The notes under the pieces: generated by a model
Database searches by the model: none
What the model saw: only the letters and a program-made list of their open reading frames with translations
Told to the model about the DNA's origin: nothing
Part shown: piece by piece, positions 24,728 through 33,483 of the stretch
Numbering within the stretch: position 1 is the first letter of the stretch
Layout: each line of letters opens with the position of its first letter
Position numbers and translations under genes: made by a program
NCBI GenBank assembly: GCA_963799065.1
Contig: CAWCVJ010000001.1
Location: 248,001-312,000 of the forward strand
Reading direction: 5' to 3'
Source of the DNA: JAJPHW01 sp963799065
Lineage (GTDB): Bacteria > Acidobacteriota > Terriglobia > Terriglobales > Acidobacteriaceae
Length of the DNA stretch: 64,000 nt

Positions 24728-25324
24728 TTAGTGGCGTGCAAGAGGCAGCAAGGGAGGCTGGTTATCCGCTCTGGTTCTTAAGGCCGAGATCGTCTCGCTG
24801 TCGAACTGATCCGGTAGTCCAGAGAGGAACCTGATGTCCTCCTCTTGCCGACCTACCTCCTGCTGCATCAAAGGATCGGCAGCAATCCGTTTTGCTTGCT
24901 CAGGAGAATCCGCGACCGAAGTATTCAGACTGCTTAGATACAAGTGCACGGAATCCGTTGCCAGGGTTGCAATGTAGGTAATGTGGTCGCTGCGGCGATC
25001 CGCTGTAAACTCCAGAATGTCACTCATCGTGAGGGCCGCATTCAAAGCGTACGAAGTTAGCTCATGGGAGAACGCTTCGGTGTCCGGCGCATTCTTGATA
25101 CATGCTTCGTTCAACGACTGGTCAGCAATGCCGTCCCTGCCATTTTGCAACGCGACCCACGCTGCATCTCTTGCTTTCAAGTAGCAGGATGCGTCCCGGC
25201 CAGTATCCTTAGAAAAGGCAATCAGGCTCGGTAACATCCTTTCAAAAACCAGCAGCGCGAAGGCGAGTTGCTTCTTCCGAGAAAACGTTGTTAGTGAGGC
25301 TAGGGAGTTTTCTTCGCCAACCAT
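24728..25324 (-). CDS. DUF416 (YjaG-like) protein, likely immunity to the deaminase-like tip
   Basis: 198 residues from the ATG at 25324, preceded by AGGAGA; a longer frame to 25399 would overlap the toxin. The all-helical pattern (RKKQLAFALLVFERMLPSLI, then FSHELTSYALNAALTMSDIL) fits DUF416, a small family seen both as a stand-alone protein and as an immunity protein in polymorphic toxin loci. The start is 11 bases after the stop of the deaminase-like RHS tip, so immunity to that tip is the best reading. The family has no known enzymatic role. Confidence 0.75.
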   Translation of the reverse strand: MVGEENSLASLTTFSRKKQLAFALLVFERMLPSLIAFSKDTGRDASCYLKARDAAWVALQNGRDGIADQSLNEACIKNAPDTEAFSHELTSYALNAALTMSDILEFTADRRSDHITYIATLATDSVHLYLSSLNTSVADSPEQAKRIAADPLMQQEVGRQEEDIRFLSGLPDQFDSETISALRTRADNQPPLLPLARH

Positions 25325-25335
25325 TGTGATTTCTC

Positions 25336-26703
25336 CTATTTGAACAGACTCAGGGCCGCGACACCGAGATCCTGCAAGAATTGTGCGCAGGATGGGCAAA
25401 TGCCTCTACTGGCTGCAACGCCGGTGGGAGTAAGCCCCATTTGCTGTGCTGCATTCACTCCTGTCACTTCGGCGTGTCCTGCCCCCTGCGCGGCGACCTC
25501 GCCTTCGCCGAGCATAGCTTTGACTGCAGGTCGCAGTGCATTTTCGCTCGAACTAACTACGTTCACGCCCTGCTCAGTCTCGGTAACCGCAATCGTGACG
25601 AAGTCTTTTGTCTTGCCCATCGCGTTGGCGAGCTCCCCTGCGCGTGCCGCGGCGCTACCAACTCCACCGAATGGTGTTACCGCACCAATCGAAACCGGGT
25701 ATTTTTCCGGGTGGGCTTTCATGTCCTGCTCAATCGCAGCATGAAACGCCTTTTCCTGCGGTGTAGAAACTACCCCGAGAGCATGCCCAACGTTCCACAA
25801 CCACCCGTGCGTATTTTGCGCCTTGACAAAAGGGCGGCTCACATCCACCTTGATCGTGCATCCCCCACTTCCGTCCGGAGTACATTCCGACGACGTAGGA
25901 GTCCCTCCGGTATATTGCTGCCCCTCTCCTAGTAGCCCCGTCGGATCAACCAGCCGTAACGGATTGTTCATCACATAGGCGTAAAGGTTCCACGACTCTG
26001 GATTCGAGGGATCAGTTGCCGACTTCCCTGCCGGGTCCATCGAAGTCCATCGACCCTCCGTCATCGAGTGCTGGCGGAATAACATGCGGGTCAGTGAACT
26101 CTCCGAGTCGAAGTGCTGTCCGGTGAAGTGCAAGGGACTCGTTTCGCTTCCGCTACACGTCTGCGAATCGCCAAAAGGCAAGCTCGTGCAGGTTTCGATG
26201 ATCGAGGTTAGACCGGTGCGCATCCGTTCCGTGCCGAGCCAGTCTGCGGCGGTGAAATACGTGACTCCGTCCGCGCCGCCGCTATAGGTTGCCAAATGCC
26301 GGTTCCCGGCATAAACCTCGCCGCGATTCCACACGCCCGCCGAACTTACCTCAGCTACTTCTTTCTGGTTAAGGTCGAAGAGGTAATAGACAGTGCTTGC
26401 GCCAAGTGTTTTGCCAGCACGGCGACCCTCGGCGTCGTAGGTATAGCAGGCGGTTGCTGATGAGCACGTACCCTTCGTGCCATCCACCTGAATCAGTCGG
26501 TTTTCGGCGTCGTAGAAATAGGTATGCAGAGCATCTTGGGTCTGATTACCCGCCGCGTCGTAGGCATAGCCCGTGATGTGGTTGTGCAGATCAAAGCTGT
26601 ATTGCGGCAAATCCCACGAACTTGAACCTGATCCGCTTCCATTCTGTTGCCAGCGATTGCCGTAGGCGTCGTAAACCGGACTCAAAAACCTTAAGTTCCT
26701 CAT
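25336..26703 (-). CDS. Displaced RHS fragment with deaminase-like toxin tip
   Basis: The first ~295 codons are an RHS core end nearly identical to the full-length RHS gene (duplicated block 25810-26676), including the RHS-associated core signature (NLYAYVMNNPLRLVDPTGL). After SRPFVKAQN the sequence changes to a different tip of about 160 residues. That tip carries GHAEVTGVNAAQQ and ICPSCAQFL, the His-Ala-Glu and CPxC zinc motifs of nucleic-acid or nucleotide deaminases. The 5' end has no RHS N terminus or secretion signal and starts within the preceding gene's stop, so it is an orphan module awaiting recombination. The DUF416 gene follows as probable immunity. Confidence 0.8.
   Translation of the reverse strand: MRNLRFLSPVYDAYGNRWQQNGSGSGSSSWDLPQYSFDLHNHITGYAYDAAGNQTQDALHTYFYDAENRLIQVDGTKGTCSSATACYTYDAEGRRAGKTLGASTVYYLFDLNQKEVAEVSSAGVWNRGEVYAGNRHLATYSGGADGVTYFTAADWLGTERMRTGLTSIIETCTSLPFGDSQTCSGSETSPLHFTGQHFDSESSLTRMLFRQHSMTEGRWTSMDPAGKSATDPSNPESWNLYAYVMNNPLRLVDPTGLLGEGQQYTGGTPTSSECTPDGSGGCTIKVDVSRPFVKAQNTHGWLWNVGHALGVVSTPQEKAFHAAIEQDMKAHPEKYPVSIGAVTPFGGVGSAAARAGELANAMGKTKDFVTIAVTETEQGVNVVSSSENALRPAVKAMLGEGEVAAQGAGHAEVTGVNAAQQMGLTPTGVAASRGICPSCAQFLQDLGVAALSLFK
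25810..26676 (-). repeat. RHS core duplication, copy 1
   Basis: 867 bp that align without gaps to 31854-32720 at a constant offset of 6044, with only scattered substitutions (for example near 26288-26300). The block starts just outside the tip junction ATTTTGCGCC and ends at GTCGTAAAC, after which the sequences diverge. It is a direct repeat long enough for homologous recombination. Confidence 0.9.
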
Positions 26704-27711
26704 TGGCCGACAGTTTTGGCACGAGAATCGGTTTCGCAGGAAGGGTCGTCCCCGAAGGTGATCTCGCCCCGCTTCACAAAGAGTAATTTGCCATCCGATA
26801 GGACAGTCGCTACGTCATGCTTCCCTATAGACCGGGAGGTGTCGGTGCTGGTATCGACAACCGTTATCTCTTTGGTGCGATAGTTCTGGGAAACAAGCCA
26901 CTGTGTCGTCCCACCCCTCACAAGGCTGTCGTAGGCAAAGTCTCTCGCTACTAAGCTCGAATGAACGCCATCGACAATTTTATACAGGCTCCTGTCAGTA
27001 CCAGAAACCGAGATAGAGTATACCGCCCCCTTACCTTCAGCTAGGGCATACGAATTTTTAATCACTATGGTTGGATTGTCGCTGCTGATGTCAAATCGCT
27101 TAAGTGGGGTACGACTAGCTTCGTCGTAAGTGCGCGCGTAAAGCGCATTCCCGTCGTGCGAGAATGCAATATCCCACGCCCCTTTGTCGCTCTCGAAAAG
27201 GTCATGAACTCTCCAACTGCGTACTTGAGACTTCTTCCTTATGTCATAGAGGACGAGAGTATCAGAGCCGTGTTCTACTTGCCAGAAAGCTAGCCGAAGG
27301 CCGTCGGGAGAAATCGCCAATCCCGCCGCTGCCCCCTTCCATAGCATCTCGGGAGATTCATCCGCCGAACTAACTTGATAGATACCCTGGTCGGTTTCCG
27401 AAGTATGCGTAGAGGCCGTCCGGTTGCCAGACGGGGGATGGAGGATTCGAGGCGTCGGGGGCTTTAACCCGCACAATATCGCTCATACCTTCTTTGAGTC
27501 GTAATTTGAGTAGGTTCCCTGTAACTAATTCTCCCTCAGCCTTTTCGGAAGAGCCATAGAACAACAAGTTACTTCCAGCGGGCGAGGGTGCGAGTGCGAA
27601 AATGCTTCTCACGCCCCCTACGCTCACGTGGGTGCACTGCTGAGCTGTGAGTGTGGGTACTGTCCAGCAGACAGTGAGGATAGCAAAACAAAGGGTTCTA
27701 ATTTTCGTCAT
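26700..27711 (-). pseudogene. Secreted beta-propeller-like protein, frameshifted; likely immunity partner
   Basis: Two overlapping frames form one protein. The first (27370-27711) starts with a signal peptide (TKIRTLCFAILTVCWTVPTL then AQ) and runs to PDGLYAYF. The second (26700 to about 27400) continues SETDQGIYQVSS with repeated blades (GLAISPDGLRLAFW, WDIAFSHDGNALYA) like TolB/WD40 propellers. Removing one base near 27401 joins them as LYAYSETDQG. It starts 14 bases inside the end of the M15-like tip gene, the position of its immunity protein. Export to the periplasm would suit a toxin that attacks peptidoglycan (inference). The frameshift may be real decay or an assembly error. Confidence 0.65.
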
Positions 27712-28129
27712 TGGCGTTCCTCGGAATCGTAATATGTACGTGATTCTCGTGTTCGGACTGAAGCTTAGGGTTCGTAATCTGTTGTCCGTCTTTAAATAAT
27801 CCCGCTGGCCCGTAATTCTCGTGGGCTACGCCATTCTGCGGATTGTTTGCGGCGTTCTGTAAGGAACGCACGTCGGAGGCCACCTTCGCGTCGTTCGCGG
27901 CGTTTGCCACCCTCTCGCCATTGACCTTGTTAATGTCAACAGCGGTCCCGTTATAGTGGTTTGAGGTGGGCGCGTGTTCGCCGTTTGTGGTAGCGGATAT
28001 ATTTATACTGTTTACGCCTGCGGAGTTGGCAGTTTTTTCAACATACTCTTGGGTCTTTGGCTGCATGACGGGGACGTTCTTATCGTAAGTCGTAGTGACT
28101 TGTTGCGTCTGACTCTGATTTTGCGTCAA
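27698..28129 (-). CDS. Orphan RHS toxin tip, M15 peptidase-like
   Basis: A 143-residue tip starting TQNQSQTQQ, parallel to AQNQST/AQNTST of the other tips. It carries SNHYNGTAVDINKVNG and HENHVHITIP, the SxHxxGxAxD and HxH zinc-binding pattern of M15-type peptidoglycan peptidases. A toxin that cuts cell-wall peptides is therefore likely. There is no RHS core upstream; only a poor TTG start exists, so it is probably silent until recombined. The upstream sequence at the junction keeps ATTTTGCG (28118-28125), as at the other tips. The partner downstream is the exported beta-propeller-like protein. Confidence 0.7.
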   Translation of the reverse strand: MTQNQSQTQQVTTTYDKNVPVMQPKTQEYVEKTANSAGVNSINISATTNGEHAPTSNHYNGTAVDINKVNGERVANAANDAKVASDVRSLQNAANNPQNGVAHENYGPAGLFKDGQQITNPKLQSEHENHVHITIPRNANDEN

Positions 28130-28542
28130 CTACTGCATCCACCACGATTCCAGAACAACACTCCCGCTATCTCCAACGCGAGTTTCCACTTAGCCCGCTC
28201 TCAGCCCCGATGCACGCCTAGATTTTTTCTCTCGAACCCCTGACGCGAGTTTTTTCTTTAGCTGTGCCTCGGCCCAGACACGATTTTTGTTTTCAAAGAG
28301 CAACGAGCCACAACCAACAGCCACGGCCCGAGCACTCACAGTGAGCACCGGCATTGATTCTAAGTCAGCGCGAGACCGCTTGCAGCTACTCTTTTTGTTC
28401 AGGTTCTTCCTGGGGTCAGTGAGTGAGGGAACGCAGCTAACAGCGCGGTTTTCGAGGCGTCCTCGAAAAACCTGTCAAGAGGATTGTTCAGGTCTCCGCG
28501 TAAATTTTCGCGTACGGCAGGATATACGAGATTTGTATATGG
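28130..28542. other. Non-coding region between toxin tip and recombinase, with a hairpin
   Basis: No gene supported on either strand. The notable structure is TTTTCGAGG/CCTCGAAAA (28449-28457/28461-28469, loop CGT), downstream of the recombinase gene; it lacks a clear U-tract, so its terminator role is uncertain. A segment AAAAACCTGTCAAGAGGA next to it resembles one near 23180. Confidence 0.5.
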
Positions 28543-29610
28543 TCAGCCTTCCTCCTCGGTGGCTTCGGCGTCGAGCGCGGCGAAGAGTTCCTCCTGTGCT
28601 TGGTCCGTGGTCTCCACTGTGGACTGCGTGTGTTCGTGGTCGAGCTTCGCTGCCGGATGCGTGGCTGTGTGCACCTGTTTCAACATGCGGATCGAGACGT
28701 GCGTGTAAATCTCGGTCGTGGACAGTTCGGCGTGTCCGAGCATCTGCTGGATGTAACGGATATCGGCTCCGCCTTCGAGCATCACCGTCGCCATCGTGTG
28801 GCGAAACAGATGACAGGCTCCGGTTTTGCTGAGGCTCGCTTTCTGCACATAGGAACCAACTGTGAGCGTGAGATGATCGGCGCTGATCTCTTCGCCCGCG
28901 CCTGACAGGAAGAGCGTGCCTAAGTCTGGCTCGGTTACAAGCTGCGGTCGCGCCTCGCGGATATATTTTTGCACCCACGCGATCGCGCGCTCGCCGATGG
29001 GCACGAAGCGATCTTTCTTGCCCTTGCCCTGGCGGACGAGCAGCGTGCCGCGCTCCCGGTCGAGATCGTAGAGCTTCAGGTGGATCACTTCCGCGCGGCG
29101 GGTGCCACACGAGTACAGCACTTCTAAAATCGCACGGTCGCGCAAGCCAAGAGGATCGGAGATATTCGGTTGCTGCAACACTTGCTCCACCTCAGAGATG
29201 GTGAGCACATGCTTGGGCAGGCGGCGACCCAGGCGCGGCAGTTCGATCTCCGATGCCGGGTTGTGCAGGATGAGATTCTGCCGCGTGAGCCAGCGAAACC
29301 AACAGCGCAGCGCCACCAGGCGCACATGCTGGCTGCGGAAACTCATCGGCTCGCCGTCGCGCTTGCGGTAGTGAAACATGTGACGCTGGAAACGTTCGAG
29401 CACGGGCCGCGTGATCTCGGTTGGTTCCGTCAGCCCGCGCTCGGCGCACCACGCTAAGAAGAACTTGATATGCGACTCGCGATTGCGGATCGTGTGCTCG
29501 GAGAAGTCGCGCACCTTGAGCGCGGTTACGTACTCCGTCAACCGCGCCGCGAGCGGCGTTCCGGGTGCGGCTTCGGGTTTGCGTTTCTTTGCCGTCGCCG
29601 TCCGTGCCAT
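28543..29610 (-). CDS. Tyrosine recombinase/integrase (XerC/D-like)
   Basis: 355 residues. The N-terminal SAM-like core-binding domain (about 20-115) is followed by the catalytic domain with the full set: Arg in CGTRRAEV, Lys in GKGKKDR, HLFRH, the second His in LGHAELS and the nucleophile Tyr in TEIYTHV. ATG 29610 has GAGGAA upstream. The long C-terminal tail (HTATHPAAKLDHEHTQ and on) is extra relative to XerC/D. It is either the integrase of the decayed mobilisable element or a cassette-type recombinase acting on the toxin array. It cannot explain the 14-bp duplication and inverted repeats that bound the whole element. Confidence 0.9.
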   Translation of the reverse strand: MARTATAKKRKPEAAPGTPLAARLTEYVTALKVRDFSEHTIRNRESHIKFFLAWCAERGLTEPTEITRPVLERFQRHMFHYRKRDGEPMSFRSQHVRLVALRCWFRWLTRQNLILHNPASEIELPRLGRRLPKHVLTISEVEQVLQQPNISDPLGLRDRAILEVLYSCGTRRAEVIHLKLYDLDRERGTLLVRQGKGKKDRFVPIGERAIAWVQKYIREARPQLVTEPDLGTLFLSGAGEEISADHLTLTVGSYVQKASLSKTGACHLFRHTMATVMLEGGADIRYIQQMLGHAELSTTEIYTHVSIRMLKQVHTATHPAAKLDHEHTQSTVETTDQAQEELFAALDAEATEEEG

Positions 29611-29777
29611 CACTCGTTCCTCGCTGCGTGGCTCGCGGCAGAGTGCCCGTTCGGTTTCCCTACGATGAGTTGACCTACGACGGGATTTTCTCTCTGGCTC
29701 TCTATACTGCGGTTTTCGAGATTTCGCCTAAAATTGCCGTTCCCTCCGGGACAGCGGAGGCCAAAGCATGGCGGCAC

Positions 29778-30281
29778 TCACCCCGAGATTTCTGTCAGGA
29801 TGCTCTCCACGCGCGCCGGATCGACCGATAAGCTTTGGCTCCTCAGAAGCTCTAAGTGCTGGTCTGGGGAGACCCCATTAACAATCTGCAGTGACTTGTA
29901 CGCAGAGCTACGAACGTATTCCTCTGGATCATTTAGCGCAGAGTGACCAAGCGCGGCTAGAATCCGGCGGTCTCTGCTGTTTTGAAAAAGCGCCCCAAGA
30001 CCACCTGCGGCAACCCGTCGGCAGTCGTCGTCGGGATCTCCCGCCAACATTGCTAATAGCTTCTCGGCAACCGGCTTGTGATGGAACTCGAAGGCAAGGG
30101 AGTTGACCGCGTTATAGCGAACAATCTCATCATCGTGATCCAAGAGTTTCATCAGTCCTGGAATGCCCTGGGTATAGTGTTCGTTGCCCAGGTCGGCAGC
30201 CAATGCTCGGACCTCCTCTAGCGACGCCCGACCCTGCTGCCAACTCTCCAAAGCCTGCTCCAAGTTCTTCTGCGGTTCCAT
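29778..30281 (-). CDS. HEAT-repeat protein, likely immunity to the displaced tip copy
   Basis: 167 residues from the ATG at 30281 (AGGAG five bases upstream; a GTG six bases earlier is less likely). It consists of helical HEAT-type repeats, for example DDEIVRYNAVNSLAFEF, then DDCRRVAAGGLGALF and EEYVRSSAYKSLQIVNG. It is a clear paralogue of the protein at 30837-31358. Each follows, within about 10 bases, a copy of the same toxin tip, so the pair are cognate immunity proteins that have diverged together (inference). No enzymatic motif is present. Confidence 0.8.
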   Translation of the reverse strand: MEPQKNLEQALESWQQGRASLEEVRALAADLGNEHYTQGIPGLMKLLDHDDEIVRYNAVNSLAFEFHHKPVAEKLLAMLAGDPDDDCRRVAAGGLGALFQNSRDRRILAALGHSALNDPEEYVRSSAYKSLQIVNGVSPDQHLELLRSQSLSVDPARVESILTEISG

Positions 30282-30289
30282 ATTCACTC

Positions 30290-30786
30290 CTAGATCGGGT
30301 CCTTCGGTGTGATTGCTCTCAGGCCCACTGCAGCCAAGCCTCTAGCTCGCTCGATAAGACCGTTAATCGTCTGCACGTGCGACTCGCTCAAACCACTCCG
30401 TTGCAGGACTCTTTCCAGATGGGAGGCTTGCTTGTTGAGGCCAGCAATTGCCTGTTCAACTTTTCCAGCATGGTCGAACGCCTGACCGGTCTCCTTGAGA
30501 ACTTTCATTCCGCCATTGACTTCCCGTTCGGCAGCTTGAAGAGTTTCACTTGTCAGGAGTTTAGTTTCGATGTTTTCGATTTTCGTTCCAGCTGTGGCAA
30601 TCTGTTTCTCAACAAACCCCGCTTCGCTTCCCCCGTCCGACGCGAGCGCCACAACCACGGCAGTGCCCGCCATTCCCAACGCATTGAGACAATCGCCGCC
30701 TCCAGCGCAATTCGAGCTATGCAGCCCTACTGTGCCGTTGAATGTGTCGAGGGCCTTCTCAGCCGTTTGCAGTGTCGTATTTTGCG
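30290..30786 (-). pseudogene. Orphan second copy of the RHS toxin tip of unknown activity
   Basis: About 165 codons homologous throughout to the tip of the full-length RHS gene: starts AQNTTLQTAEKALDTFNG, contains NALGMAGTAVV and ends with the same SGLSESHVQTINGLIERARG and ITPKDPI. It lacks any core or start; the junction ATTTTGCGCC lies at 30779-30788. It differs from the expressed tip at many positions in its middle, which fits diverged toxin specificity. The HEAT-repeat gene begins eight bases after the stop. The toxic activity is not recognisable. Confidence 0.75.
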
Positions 30787-30836
30787 CCTACTCACGGGAA
30801 CGCCCGTCGTAGTTGTACCTCCTTCAAATCGTAGAT

Positions 30837-31358
30837 TTATGGTTTCGGTTTACTGGATGCGGAAATTTCAGCCAGGACGGTGTTCACGCGTGCCGGATCA
30901 ACCAATAGGCTTTGGTTTTGCAACAAGGCCAGATGCTCTTCCCGTGAGACGCCATTCACGATTTGCAATGCTTGATACGCGGAACTGCGGACATACTCAT
31001 CTGGATCGTTGAGAGCGGCTTGAGCAAGCGCTTCGAGAACACGACGATTTTTACTATTCTGGCAAAGGTTTCCCAGCCCTGCCGCCGCAGCACGCCGGCA
31101 GTCCTCATCGGAGTCTCCCACGAGCATGGCAAGTAATTTTTCCGCTGCGGGCTTGTGGTGCAATTCGAAACCGAGCGCCGTCGCAGCGTTGTAGCGCACA
31201 ATCTCATCCTGATTGTCTAGGAACTGAACCAGCACTGGTATGCCGGGCGAGTACTGCTTGTTTCCAAGCTCGCGGGAGAGTTCTCTAGTCTGTTCGACCG
31301 AAGTTCGGCCTTGCCGACAGTTTTCCAAAGCCTGCTCTAAGCTGTTCTCGGGTTCCAT
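30837..31358 (-). CDS. HEAT-repeat protein, likely immunity to the full-length RHS toxin
   Basis: 173 residues of HEAT-like helical repeats (DEIVRYNAATALGFELHHK, then CRRAAAAGLGNLCQNS and DPDEYVRSSAYQALQIVNG), closely related to the protein at 29778-30281. It starts nine bases after the stop of the full-length RHS gene. Helical-repeat immunity proteins bind and block the toxin tip, and the conserved genomic order supports that role. The end runs KPKP, basic, and differs from its paralogue. Confidence 0.82.
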   Translation of the reverse strand: MEPENSLEQALENCRQGRTSVEQTRELSRELGNKQYSPGIPVLVQFLDNQDEIVRYNAATALGFELHHKPAAEKLLAMLVGDSDEDCRRAAAAGLGNLCQNSKNRRVLEALAQAALNDPDEYVRSSAYQALQIVNGVSREEHLALLQNQSLLVDPARVNTVLAEISASSKPKP

Positions 31359-31853
31359 TATGCGCTCCTAAATGGGGTCCTTTGGTGTGATCGCTCTTAG
31401 AGCGACTGCGGCCACGCCTCTCGCTCTCTCGATTAAGCCGTTAATTGTCTGGACGTGCGACTCGCTCAACCCGCTCCTTTGCAGGACTCGCTCTAGGTGC
31501 GCGGCCTGTTTATTGAGACCGTTAATTCCTTCTTGAACGCTCCCCACATGGTCAAAGAAGCCTCCACCGGCCTTTGCGACCTTCATTCCCCCATTTATTT
31601 CTCGGCTGGCAGCCTCTAGAGTCTCGCCGGTCAGTTTGGCGGCGATGTTTTCGATCTTAGGCCCAGCAGTGGCAATCTGCTTCTCAACGAATGCCCCTTC
31701 GCTCTCCCCGCCTGACGCCACAGCCGCGATAACGGCGGTACCGGCCATGCCCAGGGCGTTGAGGCAGCTACCTCCTCCGCCGCAGTCCGATCTCCCAAAT
31801 CCAAGCGTCGAGTTAAAAATATCGACAGCATTTTCAGCCTTCTGCAGAGTTGA

Positions 31854-32720
31854 CGTATTTTGCGCCTTGACAAAAGGGCGGCTCACATCCACCTTGATCG
31901 TGCATCCCCCACTTCCGTCCGGAGTACATTCCGACGACGTAGGAGTCCCTCCGGTATATTGCTGCCCCTCTCCTAGTAGCCCCGTCGGATCAACCAGCCG
32001 TAACGGATTGTTCATCACATAGGCGTAAAGGTTCCACGACTCTGGATTCGAGGGATCAGTTGCCGACTTCCCTGCCGGGTCCATCGAAGTCCATCGACCC
32101 TCCGTCATCGAGTGCTGGCGGAATAACATGCGGGTCAGTGAACTCTCCGAGTCGAAGTGCTGTCCGGTGAAGTGCAAGGGACTCGTTTCGCTTCCGCTAC
32201 ACGTCTGCGAATCGCCAAAAGGCAAGCTCGTGCAGGTTTCGATGATCGAGGTTAGACCGGTGCGCATCCGTTCCGTGCCGAGCCAGTCTGCGGCGGTGAA
32301 ATACGTGACTCCGTCCGCGCCGCCGCTATAGGTAACCAAGTGACGATTCCCGGCATAAACCTCGCCGCGATTCCACACGCCCGCTGAACTTACCTCCGCT
32401 ACTTCTTTCTGGTTAAGGTCGAAGAGGTAATAGACAGTGCTTGCGCCAAGTGTTTTGCCAGCACGGCGACCCTCGGCGTCGTAGATGTAGCAAGCGGTCG
32501 CCGTTGAGCATGTACCCTTGGTGCCATCCACTTGAATCAGACGGTTTTCACCGTCGTAGAAATAAGTGTGCAGAGCGTCTTGAGTCTGATTGCCAGCCGC
32601 GTCGTAGGAGTAGCCCGTAATATGGTTGTGCAGATCGAAACTGTATTGCGGCAAGTCCCACGAACTCGATCCCGATCCGCTCCCATTCTGTTGCCAGCGA
32701 TTACCATAACGGTCGTAAAC
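31854..32720 (-). repeat. RHS core duplication, copy 2
   Basis: The 867-bp partner of 25810-26676, here in its original context within the RHS gene. Recombination between the copies would swap the present tip for the deaminase-like tip and delete about 6 kb, including the recombinase and two other modules. Confidence 0.9.
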
Positions 32721-32881
32721 TTCACTAAGCGTGGCGCTGCCTAATTTGCTCGTGATGAGCCGATTGAAGTCGTCGTAAGCGTAAGTCCAGTTGCCATTGA
32801 CGGTATCGTTGGCGGAAGTGATGTCGCCGTTGGGGGCATAGCCGAGCGACAAATTGTAAATCGTGCCCTCACCGTTTTCTC

Positions 32882-33483
32882 CACCGGTAAGGTACGCGCC
32901 CGAAGGTGTTGCAGAAAACGAAGCGTGAGAGAACTTGCTGGAGTTAAAGGTTACGGATGCAGTGAGCGTGTAGTTGGAGCCTGAGCCGCCTGCTTTACTG
33001 GTTAGATCAACACTGGAACCGGAAGCGGTTGCGGTCACCAGAGAGCCGGAATCCCCGTTGAACTTCGCCGTGAGATTCGTAGCTATCGTCGTGGGCGTGT
33101 CGCTCTGGCTATAGTTAACCGTTTCTTCATGACCTCCCACCGTCGCGGAGACGGTGCCGCTATCATAAGTCGATGTGCCGCCAGTGAGTGCGGAGCCGGA
33201 TGCGGTTGCGGCGAATGATGGGGGATTGAACTCGGCTGGATCACTATCCACCACGCTGGCAGAGAGCGAGTAATTTCCGCCCGAACCGGCTAACTCGCTC
33301 GTTAAGGTTATAGTGGCTCCCGACTGTGTAGCTGTAACAAGGTCGTGACTATCGGCGTTGATCGCGGTCACCAGAGCGGCGGCTATTGTCGTTGGGGTAT
33401 AGGGGTCTCCGCCTAATTCCCAATAAGTAATTTGATTAGAATATCCTCCTATCGTTACGGTGACGGTTCCCATGTCGTATGTG
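32882..33483 (-). repeat. Two tandem beta-rich repeats inside the RHS shell
   Basis: Two ~100-residue units in the RHS protein. Each starts TYDxGTVxxTxGG (at about 33480 and 33171), continues PTTIAxxLxxxxNxDS, then LVTATxSGxxxxLTSxxxGSGxNYxLxASV and ends xLTGG. They interrupt the YD-repeat series and look like immunoglobulin-like insertions. A function in adhesion is possible but unproven. Confidence 0.65.

Noticed and set aside
24381..24731. Open frame of 116 codons on the plus strand
   Set aside because: Low-complexity Arg/Gly/Pro translation, no ribosome site, and it overlaps the hairpin region and an equally long antisense frame.
23179..28487. AAAAACCT(T)GTCAAGAGGA near 23180 and 28468 as attachment sites of the tyrosine recombinase
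   Set aside because: The two differ by an indel and the shared core contains TTGACA on the minus strand, which is better read as a -35 element. The interval between them is not a coherent element.
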